Source: Pseudomonas capeferrum (GTDB taxonomy: Bacteria > Pseudomonadota > Gammaproteobacteria > Pseudomonadales > Pseudomonadaceae). Taken from it: a DNA stretch of 64,000 nt. A model generated the notes under the pieces. It made no database searches, was not told the origin of the DNA, and saw only the letters and a program-made list of their open reading frames with translations. This document shows positions 31,259-39,953 of this stretch, piece after piece; the stretch's first letter is position 1, and each line of letters begins with the position of its first letter. The DNA lies in NCBI RefSeq assembly GCF_000731675.1, contig NZ_JMIT01000002.1, positions 97,455-161,454 of the forward strand, given 5' to 3'. The translations under genes were made by a program, and so were the position numbers.

Positions 31259-32824
31259 ATGCGTAACAACCAGCCGATTACCCAGAGAGAACGGACTTTC
31301 CCTGCCCAGCAGCGGTTGATCTCCACCACCAACGCCAAGGGCGTGATCAGCTACTGCAATGACGCGTTTATCGAAATCAGTGGGTTCACCCGCGAAGAGT
31401 TGACCGGCGCGCCGCACAACCTGGTGCGTCACCCGGATGTGCCCGCGGCCGTGTTCGCCCACATGTGGCAAACCCTCAAACAGGGCCAGCCTTGGATGGG
31501 CATCGTCAAGAACCGCTGCAAGAACGGTGACCACTACTGGGTCAACGCCTATGTCACGCCGATCTTCGACAATAACCAGGTGGTCGGTTTCGAATCGGTG
31601 CGGGTCAAACCCACCGCCGAACAGATCCGCCGAGCCGAAGGCCTCTACCAGCGCCTGAACCAGGGCAAGTCGGCGGTGCCGCGACGTGATCAATGGCTGC
31701 CGATTCTGCAGGACTGGCTGCCGTTCATTCTGGTAAGCCAGGTGGGCTTCCTGATTGGCAACTGGCTTGGCCACTCCTGGGGCTTCGGCCTGGCGGCGGC
31801 CCTGTCGGTGCCCCTTGGCCTGCTCGGCCTGAGCTGGCAGCAACGTGGCCTCAAGCGCCTGCTGCGCCTGGCGGAACAAACCACGTCCGACCCCCTCATC
31901 GCGCAGATGTACACCGATAGCCGCGGCGTTCAGGCCCGCCTGGAAATGGCCATGCTCAGCCAGGATGCACGCATGAAAACCTGCCTGACACGCCTGCAGG
32001 ACAGTGCAGAACACCTCAGCGAACAGGCGCGGCAATCCGATGCCCTGGCCCACAAGAGCTCTTCGGGGCTGGAGCGCCAGCGGGTGGAAACCGAGCAAGT
32101 GGCGGCCGCCGTCAACCAGATGGCTGCCACCACCCAGGAAGTGGCCAACCATGTGCAACGCACTGCCGACGCCACCCAGGAAGCCAATCGCCTGACCAGC
32201 CAGGGCCGGCAGATTGCCGGTGAAACCCGTGAGGCCATCGAGCGCCTGTCGGCGGCAGTGGGTGAAACCGGTGCAACGGTGACGCAACTGGCCAAGGACA
32301 GCGACGAAATCGGCGGTGTGGTCGATGTGATCAAGGGCATCGCCGACCAGACCAACCTGCTGGCGCTGAACGCCGCCATCGAAGCCGCCCGCGCCGGAGA
32401 GATGGGCCGTGGTTTTGCGGTCGTGGCCGACGAGGTACGCCAGTTGGCCCAGCGCACTGCCGAATCCACCGGGCAGATCCACGGCCTGATCGCCAAGCTG
32501 CAGCAGACAGCCAGCAACGCCGTACTGACCATGGAAACCGGCCACCGCCAGGCACAGGAAGGGGTCGACCGGGTCATGCAGGCCGATGAAGCGTTGGTCG
32601 GTATCAGCGAAGCGGTGGCCAATATCACCGACATGGCGACCCAGATCGCAGCCGCTACCGAAGAGCAGACTGCCGTCGCCGACGAGATCAGCCGCAACAT
32701 CAGCACCATTGCCGACCTTGCCGACCAGACAGCTGAACAGGCCCAGCATTCGGCGCTGCTCAGCGAGGAACTGACCAGCACTGCCGGTAGCCAGTATTCG
32801 CTGGTGGAGCGTTTCAACCGCTAA
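31259..32824 (+). CDS. aer: Aerotaxis receptor Aer (PAS + methyl-accepting domain)
   Basis: A 521-residue energy-taxis receptor. An N-terminal PAS domain (about 1-125) with [38 protein letters not shown] and [17 protein letters not shown] is typical of FAD-binding Aer proteins. A short membrane-buried region (about 155-200) with two hydrophobic segments and no periplasmic domain follows, then the MCP signalling hairpin with [37 protein letters not shown]. It senses redox change in the respiratory chain and signals to CheA. Its promoter is of the sigma-28 type. Ribosome site before the ATG is weak. Confidence 0.94.
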   Translation: MRNNQPITQRERTFPAQQRLISTTNAKGVISYCNDAFIEISGFTREELTGAPHNLVRHPDVPAAVFAHMWQTLKQGQPWMGIVKNRCKNGDHYWVNAYVTPIFDNNQVVGFESVRVKPTAEQIRRAEGLYQRLNQGKSAVPRRDQWLPILQDWLPFILVSQVGFLIGNWLGHSWGFGLAAALSVPLGLLGLSWQQRGLKRLLRLAEQTTSDPLIAQMYTDSRGVQARLEMAMLSQDARMKTCLTRLQDSAEHLSEQARQSDALAHKSSSGLERQRVETEQVAAAVNQMAATTQEVANHVQRTADATQEANRLTSQGRQIAGETREAIERLSAAVGETGATVTQLAKDSDEIGGVVDVIKGIADQTNLLALNAAIEAARAGEMGRGFAVVADEVRQLAQRTAESTGQIHGLIAKLQQTASNAVLTMETGHRQAQEGVDRVMQADEALVGISEAVANITDMATQIAAATEEQTAVADEISRNISTIADLADQTAEQAQHSALLSEELTSTAGSQYSLVERFNR

Positions 32825-32847
32825 GACACCGAGCCTTGTGTGATATT

Positions 32848-32876
32848 GGGGCGGCCTTGGCGGGCCGCTCCTACCA
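32848..32876. terminator. Hairpin between aer and the convergent pseudouridine synthase gene
   Basis: Stem GCGGCC/GGCCGC with a 6-nt loop lies between the stop of aer (32824) and that of the convergent gene (32871). It resembles the slt-MOSC repeat and has no clear T-tract, so termination is only inferred. Confidence 0.4.
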
Positions 32877-33755
32877 GTCCAATTGCAACCGGCTCTCGAA
32901 ATACCGCTCCTCACCCGTCAACGGATCTTCGAAACGCAGGCTCTGCGCCAACAGTTTCAAAGGCCGCTGATAATCGTCATCGGTCTGCAGCAGTTCGGGG
33001 TAGAACGGATCGTTGCAGATTGCCGCGCCCAATGCCGCCATGTGTACACGCAATTGGTGGGTCTTGCCGGTCACCGGCGACAGACCGTAGCGCCATAACT
33101 CGCCACGCGTCTCCAGCACCTGGGCCAAGGTTTCGCTGTTGTCAACGCCCTCCACCTCCTGCATGCGGAAGAACGGCTCGCCATGCACCAGGCGGCTTTT
33201 GTGCACCAGCGGGAAGTTGTGCTGGGGCATGGCTGCGGCGATGGCCTGGTAGCGTTTGTCGATCCGCCGCTCGGGGAACAAGCGCTGGTAGGCACTGCGC
33301 GTCTGGGGGTTGGCGGAGAACAGCACAAGCCCTGCGGTATGCCGGTCGATGCGGTGCAAAGGCACCAGATGCGGGTTGTCCAGACGCCGAATCAGCCGGC
33401 GCAGCAAAGTCTGCTCGACATACTCACCGGTCGGGGTCACCGGCAGAAAGTGCGGTTTGTCGGCAACCACCAAATGCTCGTCCACGTGCAACAGGGTTTC
33501 CTGCACAGGGATCGGCCGCTCATTTGGCACTTCCCGGAAGTAGTGCAAGCGCATGCCGCGTTTATAAGCCAGCCCAGCAGAGATTGCCTGCCCCTGCGCA
33601 TCGAGCACGCGGCCGCGGGCAAAGCGGTCAAGCCACTGCGCCCGTTCGATGGCCTTGAAATGGTCACACAGGCAATCGAGCACCGTCGCCCAGTTGCCGG
33701 GGGGCAGGCACACCGTGCTGGCTTGCTGGCGGGCAGGGTCGAAAGGCGTGGTCAT
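32871..33755 (-). CDS. RluA-family pseudouridine synthase
   Basis: A 294-residue pseudouridine synthase with the RluA catalytic motif LVPLHRIDRHTAGLVLFS, whose Asp attacks uridine. An S4-like N-terminal part (about 25-75, IERAQWLDRFARGRVLDAQGQAI) comes before the catalytic domain, and TGKTHQLRVHMAALG is the second family motif. It isomerises uridine in rRNA or tRNA; the exact base cannot be assigned. The ATG at 33755 has GAGCG upstream; an in-frame TTG at 33767 would add four residues. Cytoplasmic, single gene. Confidence 0.9.
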   Translation of the reverse strand: MTTPFDPARQQASTVCLPPGNWATVLDCLCDHFKAIERAQWLDRFARGRVLDAQGQAISAGLAYKRGMRLHYFREVPNERPIPVQETLLHVDEHLVVADKPHFLPVTPTGEYVEQTLLRRLIRRLDNPHLVPLHRIDRHTAGLVLFSANPQTRSAYQRLFPERRIDKRYQAIAAAMPQHNFPLVHKSRLVHGEPFFRMQEVEGVDNSETLAQVLETRGELWRYGLSPVTGKTHQLRVHMAALGAAICNDPFYPELLQTDDDYQRPLKLLAQSLRFEDPLTGEERYFESRLQLDW

Positions 33756-33806
33756 GGCAGCGCTCAAAAGGTTGGAGGCCGCGCATTATCCTCCAAGCCT
33801 TCCACC

Positions 33807-34115
33807 TCAACCAGCCTGTAGCGTCGCCTCGCTGCGCGCCTTCAACCAGCGCAGTACTTGCACGGCCTCCCAGCGGTTGGGGTCGTACAGGGCATATAAC
33901 AAACCCTGGTAACCTACGACGTCCAGCCCACGGTGGTAACCGGCACGCTGGAACAATGCCTCGATCTCGGCAAAACAGGTATTGAAGTGAACCTTGCCGA
34001 ACGGCGTTCGGTCTTCAGTCACCAGGCCTTCGAGGCGCAGTTCCAGAACCGCGTCGCACACCCGCTCGACGGGCATGTGGTTGACGCTGTACTTGAGTTG
34101 CTCGACGTTGAGCAT
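33807..34115 (-). CDS. LexA-controlled protein of unknown function
   Basis: A 102-residue protein with no motif I recognise. It is mixed alpha/beta by eye, with VERVCDAVLELRLEGLVTEDRTPFGKVHF suggesting a small winged-helix-like N-terminal part, and a Trp-containing C-terminus (DPNRWEAVQVLRWLKARSE). Two Cys, no signal peptide, no membrane segment. A strong ribosome site (GAGGGGAAGG) lies 3-8 nt before the ATG at 34115; a longer frame to 34151 would begin inside the LexA box. A perfect SOS box overlaps its promoter, so it should be induced by DNA damage. It lies downstream of an M15 peptidase gene on the same strand. Confidence 0.8.
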   Translation of the reverse strand: MLNVEQLKYSVNHMPVERVCDAVLELRLEGLVTEDRTPFGKVHFNTCFAEIEALFQRAGYHRGLDVVGYQGLLYALYDPNRWEAVQVLRWLKARSEATLQAG

Positions 34116-34132
34116 GGCCTTCCCCTCGAACA

Positions 34133-34148
34133 CTGTATTTATATACAG
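34133..34148 (-). promoter_or_regulatory. LexA (SOS) box
   Basis: CTGTATTTATATACAG fits CTGT-N8-ACAG with an AT-rich centre, the E. coli/Pseudomonas LexA consensus. It sits 17 bp before the ATG at 34115 and covers the -10 element and start site of the promoter at 34147-34176, so bound LexA would block transcription. Confidence 0.85.
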
Positions 34149-34176
34149 CATACGGACCTCCCCTCCTCCACGTCAA
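34147..34176 (-). promoter_or_regulatory. sigma-70 promoter of the LexA-controlled gene
   Basis: Minus strand: -35 TTGACG (34176-34171), 18-bp spacer, -10 TATGCT (34152-34147). The start site should fall inside the SOS box. The -35 lies 13 bp beyond the stop of the upstream peptidase gene. Confidence 0.55.
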
Positions 34177-34188
34177 TTCGCCAGCGCG

Positions 34189-34620
34189 TCATTGCAACCC
34201 CTGCAGGTAACCGGTGCCTCTGCGAATGGTCAGCACCTGGCCCCGCGGAGTGCCAGTGGTCACGGACAAATGCACCCACCGGTCAAACTCCAGGATCAGT
34301 TGATCGAAGGGTACGTCGCTGTCGCTGATTCTGCGTATCACCTCACGCGGGCTGACGTCGATCACCGTGAAGTCGGCTGCCAACCCCAGCACATGCTGGC
34401 TTGACGGTGCCCCACCGACACGCTGATTAAGCGCACTGCAGCGGTAGCCGCTACTGATGATGATCGGCATGCCGAGCAGCGCACGTACCTTTTCAAGCAC
34501 GCCACACAGGACAGTTAGATTGGCCAGTACCTCAGGTGTAGGGGTGTTGTCAAACCCTTCCCTTGCGGCGATTTTCGAAGCGGTCATTTCATCCAGGGTG
34601 AAATGAGGCGTGATGAACAT
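34189..34620 (-). CDS. Peptidase M15 family protein (phage-type murein endopeptidase fold)
   Basis: A 143-residue single-domain M15 metallopeptidase-like protein. The zinc-site pattern is present: SSGYRCSALNQRVGG, then His76 and Asp83 in SSQHVLGLAADF, and His117 in WVHLSV. Such domains cleave peptide cross-links in murein; this short form without signal peptide is common in phage lysis or tail genes and in scattered chromosomal copies. No holin or other phage gene adjoins it. No SOS box was found before its own start. It may be a domesticated phage endolysin, but activity is not shown. Confidence 0.8.
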   Translation of the reverse strand: MFITPHFTLDEMTASKIAAREGFDNTPTPEVLANLTVLCGVLEKVRALLGMPIIISSGYRCSALNQRVGGAPSSQHVLGLAADFTVIDVSPREVIRRISDSDVPFDQLILEFDRWVHLSVTTGTPRGQVLTIRRGTGYLQGLQ

Positions 34621-34727
34621 GGTTAGATTCTCGATGACAGTTCAAGGACACCGGCAGCAGTGGCCGGCACCCGATCATCGACTTGTAATCCCAACCATGG
34701 CGTGAGGAATGCGTGCCCATTGGGCGA

Positions 34728-34967
34728 TCATTGCGCGAGAAACGCCACCACTTGCTCGGCATCGAACGGCCAATGCAGCTCGCCGCCATTGTCACAGCGA
34801 CGCAGCACGGGAATGATCAGGCCATAGCGTTCGAACATGGCCTCGTTATCGGCAATGTCGACCAGCTCCACCAACAGGCCATGATCGACGAAAGGCATCA
34901 GCACAGCCTCGGCCACTTCGCACAGGTGGCAGCCGAGGGTGCCGAACAATTGGCATTCAGGCAGCAT
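34728..34967 (-). CDS. Glutaredoxin-like protein (DUF836)
   Basis: A 79-residue thioredoxin-fold protein with a redox-type motif Cys13-His-Leu-Cys16 in TLGCHLCEVAEAVL and a cis-Pro region YGLIIPVLRR. It matches the short glutaredoxin-related family (DUF836). A role in thiol-disulfide exchange is inferred from the motif. It lies alone between the M15 peptidase and the amt gene, on the same strand as both. Confidence 0.85.
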   Translation of the reverse strand: MLPECQLFGTLGCHLCEVAEAVLMPFVDHGLLVELVDIADNEAMFERYGLIIPVLRRCDNGGELHWPFDAEQVVAFLAQ

Positions 34968-35039
34968 GGGGCAGTTCTCGGTTTGGCTTTGGAAAAGCCT
35001 ATTCTAGGTCCGTCCCGCCCACTGCGCACCTGGCCTCGC

Positions 35040-36248
35040 TCAATCCTGGCTGGTTGCACCAATGCGGTGCAGCGACAGGTCCGCGCCCTGAAACTCCTGC
35101 TCGTGGCTCAAGCGCAAGCCATGCAGCGCTCGGATCACCCCATAGACGACAAAGCCACCGAGCAATGCCACCAGCACCCCCATAACACTGCCCAGCAACT
35201 GGCTGGCCAGGCTGACACCGCCCATGCCACCAAGGGCGGCCTGGCCGAACACGCCACAGGCAATGCCACCCCACACACCGCACAGGCCGTGCAACGGCCA
35301 CACGCCCAGCACGTCGTCGATTTTCCAGCGGTTCTGCGCCGCTGTGAAACTCCAGACAAACAGCACCCCAGCCACCAGGCCGGTGGCCAGCGCGCCAATC
35401 GGGTGCATCAGGTCGGAACCGGCACAGATCGCCACCAGCCCGGCCAGCGGCCCATTGTGCAGGAAGCCCGGGTCGTTGCGCCCGGCCAGCAAGGCCGCCA
35501 GGGTGCCGCCGACCATGGCCATCAGCGAATTGATCGCCACCAGGCCGCTTACGCCCTGCAAGGTCTGGGCGCTCATCACGTTGAAGCCGAACCAGCCAAT
35601 GATCAGGATCCACGAACCCAGCGCCAGAAACGGAATGCTCGAAGGTGCAAAAGCCACCAGGCGGCCGTCGCGGTAGCGCCCGCGCCGTGGCCCCAGCAAC
35701 ACCACTGCCGCCAGCGCCAGCCAGCCGCCCATGGCATGCACCACGACAGAGCCGGCAAAGTCATGGAACGGCGCCCCGAAGCGTGCGTGCAGCCAGGCCT
35801 GCACACCGAAGTTGCCGTTCCACACCACGCCTTCGAAAAACGGATAGACAAACGCCACGATCAACGCGGTGGCACACAGCTGCGGAACAAAACGCGCACG
35901 CTCGGCAATGCCCCCGGAGATGATCGCCGGGATGGCAGCTGCGAACGTGAGCAGGAAGAAGCACTTGACCAGCGCATAGCCATGGTCGACGGCCAGTTGC
36001 GCCGCCGGCTGGAAGAAACTCACGCCGTAGGCGATCCAATAGCCGATAAAGAAGTACACCAGCGCCGAAATGGCGAAGTCGCTGAGAATCTTCGACAAGG
36101 CATTGACTTGATTTTTGTGCCGTACAGTGCCCACTTCGAGAAAGGCGAAGCCAGCATGCATGGCCAGCACCAGAATGGCGCCCATGAGAATGAACAGGGT
36201 ATTCGAACCGTGGACCAGGGAGTCCATCGCGCTGTGCATGTGTTCCAT
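35040..36248 (-). CDS. Ammonium transporter, Amt family
   Basis: A 402-residue inner-membrane ammonium channel with about 11 membrane helices. Conserved features: Asp in FHDFAGSVVVHAMGG with the first pore His, and the second pore His in PLHGLCGVWGGIACG. The N-terminal NTLFILMGAILVLAMHAGFAFLEVGTVRHKN is typical. It has no C-terminal fusion. The start at 36248 (MEHMHSAMDSL) is uncertain because GGAG is distant; an in-frame GTG at 36275 also exists. No glnK lies beside it, which usually accompanies amtB, so it may be a second Amt. Confidence 0.92.
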   Translation of the reverse strand: MEHMHSAMDSLVHGSNTLFILMGAILVLAMHAGFAFLEVGTVRHKNQVNALSKILSDFAISALVYFFIGYWIAYGVSFFQPAAQLAVDHGYALVKCFFLLTFAAAIPAIISGGIAERARFVPQLCATALIVAFVYPFFEGVVWNGNFGVQAWLHARFGAPFHDFAGSVVVHAMGGWLALAAVVLLGPRRGRYRDGRLVAFAPSSIPFLALGSWILIIGWFGFNVMSAQTLQGVSGLVAINSLMAMVGGTLAALLAGRNDPGFLHNGPLAGLVAICAGSDLMHPIGALATGLVAGVLFVWSFTAAQNRWKIDDVLGVWPLHGLCGVWGGIACGVFGQAALGGMGGVSLASQLLGSVMGVLVALLGGFVVYGVIRALHGLRLSHEQEFQGADLSLHRIGATSQD

Positions 36249-36571
36249 GAATAGGCAGACCTGCTGAAAAGGCACCAGGACAGTTCAAGAACCTGCATCC
36301 CTGCACCGAATCGGTGCCAGCCCCCTGCCCCGTTTGCTGAATGGGGCGAGGCCTGCATGGTTTATTCTTGGGTTTGTCGAGGATTGGGTTAAGGTTTACG
36401 TTAGTTCGTCACGCAGGGCGCCCCGAATCGGCGCAGTGCACGCCAGCGGCGCCCCGCTACGTGGCAAAGCCTTAGCAAGGCCCATACCAGCCCAGTTACC
36501 CGCACAGCCACTTGAACCTTCGGCATGTGCTATCACTCGAACTACCAACACTCATCGACAGGGAGAGACCC
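36249..36571. other. Gap between amt and the DUF883 gene
   Basis: No gene seen. A palindrome GCACCGA/TCGGTGC (about 36303-36317) lies 55 bp before the amt start. On the minus strand it resembles a sigma-54 -24 element, but the -12 GC is two bases too far away. No promoter for the DUF883 operon could be assigned. Confidence 0.4.
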
Positions 36572-36886
36572 ATGGCCAGCAAATCGGCAAAGACTGCTCA
36601 AGAGATATTGATGGCTGACTTTCAGGCCTTGGTCCGCGACACCGAGAAGCTGCTCGCCGACACCGCCAACTTGGCAGGCGATCAGGCTGACGAATTGCGT
36701 GGACAGATCCATGACCGCCTGACCCAGGCCCGTGAAACCCTGCAACTGACCCAGGAATCGGTGCGCGACCGCGGCCAGGCAGCCCTTGGCACCGCCGAGC
36801 AGTACGTGCAGGAAAACCCCTGGCAGGCCATCGGTATTGCGGCGGGCGTGGGGCTGTTGATCGGCCTGCTGGCCAATCGGCGCTGA
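36572..36886 (+). CDS. DUF883 membrane-anchored protein (YqjD/ElaB-like)
   Basis: A 104-residue protein with a long amphipathic helix (residues about 10-75) and one C-terminal membrane segment (IGIAAGVGLLIGLL) followed by Asn-Arg-Arg. This is the layout of YqjD/ElaB/YgaM, which anchor ribosomes to the inner membrane in stationary phase in E. coli. GGGAGAGACCC precedes the ATG at 36572. It is the first of three genes spaced 9 bp apart and overlapping by 4 bp, an operon like E. coli yqjDEK. The ribosome-binding role is inferred from the family. Confidence 0.88.
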   Translation: MASKSAKTAQEILMADFQALVRDTEKLLADTANLAGDQADELRGQIHDRLTQARETLQLTQESVRDRGQAALGTAEQYVQENPWQAIGIAAGVGLLIGLLANRR

Positions 36887-36895
36887 GGGGTTCCC

Positions 36896-37270
36896 ATGGA
36901 GAATGACGCCATCGGCGCCGGCGCTTCGGGCAAACGCCTGGGCGCGGCGATGCTCGGGCTGCTGCACAGCCACATCGAGCTGTTTGGTATCGAGCTGCAG
37001 GAGCAGAAGGGCCGCACCTTGAGCCTGCTGTTGTTCGCAGGTTTGGCACTGGTGTTCGCCCTGCTGCTGCTGACGGCGCTGTCCGGGCTGCTGCTGGTGC
37101 TGCTGTGGGACAGCTATCGCCTGGCGGGCATCATCGGCCTGTGCGTGTTCTACGGTGTGGCCGCGTTGTATTGCGGTTTGCGTTTGAAGGCTGCGGTGTT
37201 CGACGAGTCATCGCCGTTCGGCGCGACCCTCGAGGAACTTGCCAAGGACCGGGAGCGCCTGTTGCCATGA
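36896..37270 (+). CDS. Phage holin family / YqjE-like membrane protein
   Basis: A 124-residue protein (DUF1469, YqjE type) with two adjacent membrane helices (about 42-62 and 66-98) and charged ends. Despite the family name it is not a phage holin in this context; it sits between the DUF883 and YqjK-like genes. The stop codon overlaps the next ATG (ATGA). Function unknown; probably an inner-membrane partner in envelope or stationary-phase physiology. Confidence 0.86.
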   Translation: MENDAIGAGASGKRLGAAMLGLLHSHIELFGIELQEQKGRTLSLLLFAGLALVFALLLLTALSGLLLVLLWDSYRLAGIIGLCVFYGVAALYCGLRLKAAVFDESSPFGATLEELAKDRERLLP

Positions 37271-37596
37271 GCCTGCCTGAACTACCCAATACTCGTAACC
37301 CTCGCGAACTGCGCAAGGCCCTGTTGCGCCTGCGTCTGGAGATGCACCGCCAGGAAATCCGCCACGAGTCGGGGCAACTGCTCGAGCCACTGCAGCGCGT
37401 GCGCGGCATGGGCAGTTCGCTGCACGAGGGGCTTGGCATCAAGCATGCGCCGCTGTGGGGGATTGGCGCGGTGGTTGCCTTGGGCTTTCTCACCGGCAAG
37501 GGCGTGCGCAGTGGCAACCTGACACGGCTGGTGCGCTTGGGCGGCAGCTTGTTGCCGCTGATTCGACTGTATCTGCAGGGCAGCCGCCGGCACTGA
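37267..37596 (+). CDS. YqjK-like protein
   Basis: A 109-residue basic protein starting MSLPELPNTRNPRELRKALLRLRLEMHRQEIRHESGQLL, with one hydrophobic stretch (about 65-82, WGIGAVVALGFLTG). It is too short for confident family assignment, but position and make-up match the third gene of the yqjDEK-type operon. ATGA coupling to the preceding gene indicates translational linkage. It is short of a recognisable motif. Confidence 0.75.
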   Translation: MSLPELPNTRNPRELRKALLRLRLEMHRQEIRHESGQLLEPLQRVRGMGSSLHEGLGIKHAPLWGIGAVVALGFLTGKGVRSGNLTRLVRLGGSLLPLIRLYLQGSRRH

Positions 37597-37619
37597 CGTT
37601 TTCGCATCACCTGAACAGA

Positions 37620-37644
37620 CGCGATCACCCGCCGGTGATCGCGT
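37620..37644 (+). terminator. Hairpin after the DUF883-YqjE-YqjK operon
   Basis: CGCGATCACC/GGTGATCGCG stem with a short loop, 23 bp past the last stop. No T-tract, so it may only shield the mRNA 3' end. Confidence 0.45.
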
Positions 37645-37713
37645 AAACCTTCAGCTTGCATGGTGACTCACGACACAGGAAGCTACGCCCATCGACCGAC
37701 AGGAGATCGAGCC

Positions 37714-39045
37714 TTGGACTGGCATACCTTGCTGACCCGCGAACGCCTGGGCAAAGCCCTGTACAGCCCCGAAGAACTGGGGCGCAGCCCTTTCCACAAG
37801 GACCACGACCGCATCATCTTCTCCGGCGCCTTCCGCCGGCTTGGGCGCAAGACCCAAGTACACCCGGTTACCAGCAACGACCATATCCATACGCGCCTGA
37901 CCCATTCCCTGGAAGTCAGTTGCGTCGGCCGCTCGCTCGGCATGCGGGTGGGCGAAACCCTGCGTGACAGCCTGCCAGACTGGTGCGAACCGAGTGACCT
38001 CGGGATGATCGTGCAATCGGCCTGCCTGGCCCACGACATCGGCAACCCGCCGTTCGGCCACTCCGGCGAAGACGCCATCCGCCACTGGTTCCAGCAGGCA
38101 GCAGGGCGTGGCTGGCTGGACGACATGAGCGATGACGAGCGCGCCGACTTCCTCAACTTCGAAGGCAATGCCCAAGGCTTTCGCGTACTCACCCAACTGG
38201 AGTATCACCAGTTCGACGGCGGCACCCGGCTGACGTACGCCACCCTCGGTACTTACCTCAAGTACCCCTGGAGCGCCCGCCATGCCGATGCCCTGGGTTA
38301 CAAGAAACACAAGTTCGGCAGCTACCAGAGCGAACTGCCGTTGCTCGAACAGATCGCCCGCAAACTCGGCTTGCCGCAACTGGAAGATCAACGCTGGGCG
38401 CGCCACCCGCTGGTCTACCTGATGGAGGCCGCGGATGACATCTGCTATGCGCTGATCGACTTGGAAGACGGCGTGGAGATGGAGTTGCTGGAGTATGCCG
38501 AAGTCGAGGCGCTGCTACTCGGCCTGGTGGGCGACGACCTGCCGGAGACCTATCGCCAACTCGGCCCGCGCGACTCGCGACGGCGCAAGCTGGCGATCCT
38601 GCGCGGCAAGGCCATCGAACACCTGACCAACGCCGCCGCCCACGCCTTCGTCGAACAGCAACAGGCATTGCTCGCCGGGCATCTGCCCGGTGACCTGGTC
38701 GAACACATGCATGGCCCGGCCAAGCACTGCGTGCTGCAAGCCAAGGACATGGCGCGCAACAAGATCTTCCAGGACAAACGCAAGACCCTGCACGAGATCG
38801 GCGCCTACACCACACTCGAGATCCTCTTGAACACCTTCTGCGGCGCGGCCCTCGAACAGCATGGCGGCCGCACCCCGTCGTTCAAGAGCCGGCGTGTGCT
38901 CGACCTGATCGGCAACAATGCACCGGACCCGCATGGCTCATTGCACAGCGCCTTTCTGCGCATGATCGACTTCATCGCCGGTATGACCGACAGCTATGCC
39001 AGTGAAATGGCCCGCGAAATGACGGGGCGCTCCAGCCCGACCTGA
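37714..39045 (+). CDS. dgt: dGTP triphosphohydrolase-like protein
   Basis: A 443-residue HD-domain deoxyguanosine triphosphate triphosphohydrolase-like enzyme (dNTP to deoxynucleoside and triphosphate). Metal-site motifs: [25 protein letters not shown] (HD pair) and [18 protein letters not shown]. It starts with TTG: AGGAG at 37701-37705 is 8 nt before TTG 37714, giving [16 protein letters not shown], the family N-terminus. The in-frame ATG at 37660 adds 18 residues with no match and lies inside the preceding gap. Substrate preference is not deducible; the gene name follows the family. Confidence 0.9.
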   Translation: MDWHTLLTRERLGKALYSPEELGRSPFHKDHDRIIFSGAFRRLGRKTQVHPVTSNDHIHTRLTHSLEVSCVGRSLGMRVGETLRDSLPDWCEPSDLGMIVQSACLAHDIGNPPFGHSGEDAIRHWFQQAAGRGWLDDMSDDERADFLNFEGNAQGFRVLTQLEYHQFDGGTRLTYATLGTYLKYPWSARHADALGYKKHKFGSYQSELPLLEQIARKLGLPQLEDQRWARHPLVYLMEAADDICYALIDLEDGVEMELLEYAEVEALLLGLVGDDLPETYRQLGPRDSRRRKLAILRGKAIEHLTNAAAHAFVEQQQALLAGHLPGDLVEHMHGPAKHCVLQAKDMARNKIFQDKRKTLHEIGAYTTLEILLNTFCGAALEQHGGRTPSFKSRRVLDLIGNNAPDPHGSLHSAFLRMIDFIAGMTDSYASEMAREMTGRSSPT

Positions 39046-39054
39046 GCCCGTCAG

Positions 39055-39092
39055 GTGCAGCCCGAGCACAGCCTCTGGCTGCACCCTTTCTT
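39055..39092 (+). terminator. Possible terminator of dgt
   Basis: GTGCAGCC/GGCTGCAC stem (39055-39062 with 39077-39084) with a 14-nt loop, then CCTTTCTT. A moderate candidate; the T-tract is broken. Confidence 0.45.
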
Positions 39093-39327
39093 GAAGGAAA
39101 CTTCCTACTTGTGTAGGTGCCGATTAAACACCACGAATAGCAGTCAATGAAAAGTTACCAAACAAGGTTTGACATCAAGCTCGGCAGGCCAAATTCGTAG
39201 CCCGATTTGTTTTATCCTGTAAGCCATTTCCCATATACAGCGAATAGCCCTTCCTCACATGCCCGACGACTTCCAACTGGGATAAGGTGCCACCCGTCAC
39301 CCTCACTCGCCCGCAGGGAAGTTGAAC

Positions 39328-39945
39328 ATGCACTCCGTATTTATTGTCGACGACCATCCCGTTATCCGCCTGGCCGTTCGTATGTTGCTGGAAAATCAGA
39401 ACTACAAGATCGTCGGCGAATCGGACAATGGCGTTGACGCCATGCAGATGATTCGAGAAACCGCCCCTGACCTGGTCATCCTCGACATCAGCATCCCCAA
39501 GCTAGACGGCCTAGAGGTGCTTTCCCGCTTCCAGGCCATGTCCCTGCCGTTGAAGGTTCTGGTGCTGACCGCCCAATCCCCGGCGCTGTTCGCCGTACGC
39601 TGCATGCACTCGGGCGCTGCGGGCTATGTGTGCAAGCAGGAAGACCTCAGCGAACTGCTCAGCGCGATCAAGGCAGTACTTGCCGGTTACAACTATTTCC
39701 CCAGCCAGGCAATCAAACACAATCAAACGGTAGACGCCGACCTGCAACTCTTCCGCCAGGTCAATGACCGTGAACTTATGGTCCTGCAATTATTTGCCCA
39801 AGGGCGAAGCAACAAGGAAATCGCCAAAGGCATGTTCCTCAGCAACAAGACGGTGAGTACCTACAAGAAGCGCCTGATGCACAAACTCCAGGTCGAGACC
39901 TTGGTGGACCTGATCGAAATGGCCAAACGCAACGCACTGGTCTGA
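39328..39945 (+). CDS. LuxR/NarL-family response regulator (BvgA/EvgA-like)
   Basis: A 205-residue regulator. Receiver (1-120): VFIVDDHPVIRLAVRMLL with phospho-acceptor Asp53 in LVILDISIPKLDG. C-terminal helix-turn-helix: ELMVLQLFAQGRSNKEIAKGMFLSNKTVSTYKKRL. AGGGAAG lies 7-12 nt before the ATG at 39328. The next gene, 8 bp downstream, encodes a hybrid BvgS-like sensor kinase, so this is the partner of a phosphorelay. Its targets are unknown. Confidence 0.92.
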   Translation: MHSVFIVDDHPVIRLAVRMLLENQNYKIVGESDNGVDAMQMIRETAPDLVILDISIPKLDGLEVLSRFQAMSLPLKVLVLTAQSPALFAVRCMHSGAAGYVCKQEDLSELLSAIKAVLAGYNYFPSQAIKHNQTVDADLQLFRQVNDRELMVLQLFAQGRSNKEIAKGMFLSNKTVSTYKKRLMHKLQVETLVDLIEMAKRNALV

Positions 39946-39953
39946 GGGTTTTC

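Noticed and set aside
36303..36319. TGGCAC-like element before amt as a sigma-54 promoter
   Set aside because: GC falls two bases too far from GG and TTGC is absent. A nitrogen-controlled amt promoter may exist but not at this site.
36896..37270. Phage holin as evidence of a prophage
   Set aside because: The family name is misleading. The gene belongs to a three-gene chromosomal operon with no phage genes nearby.
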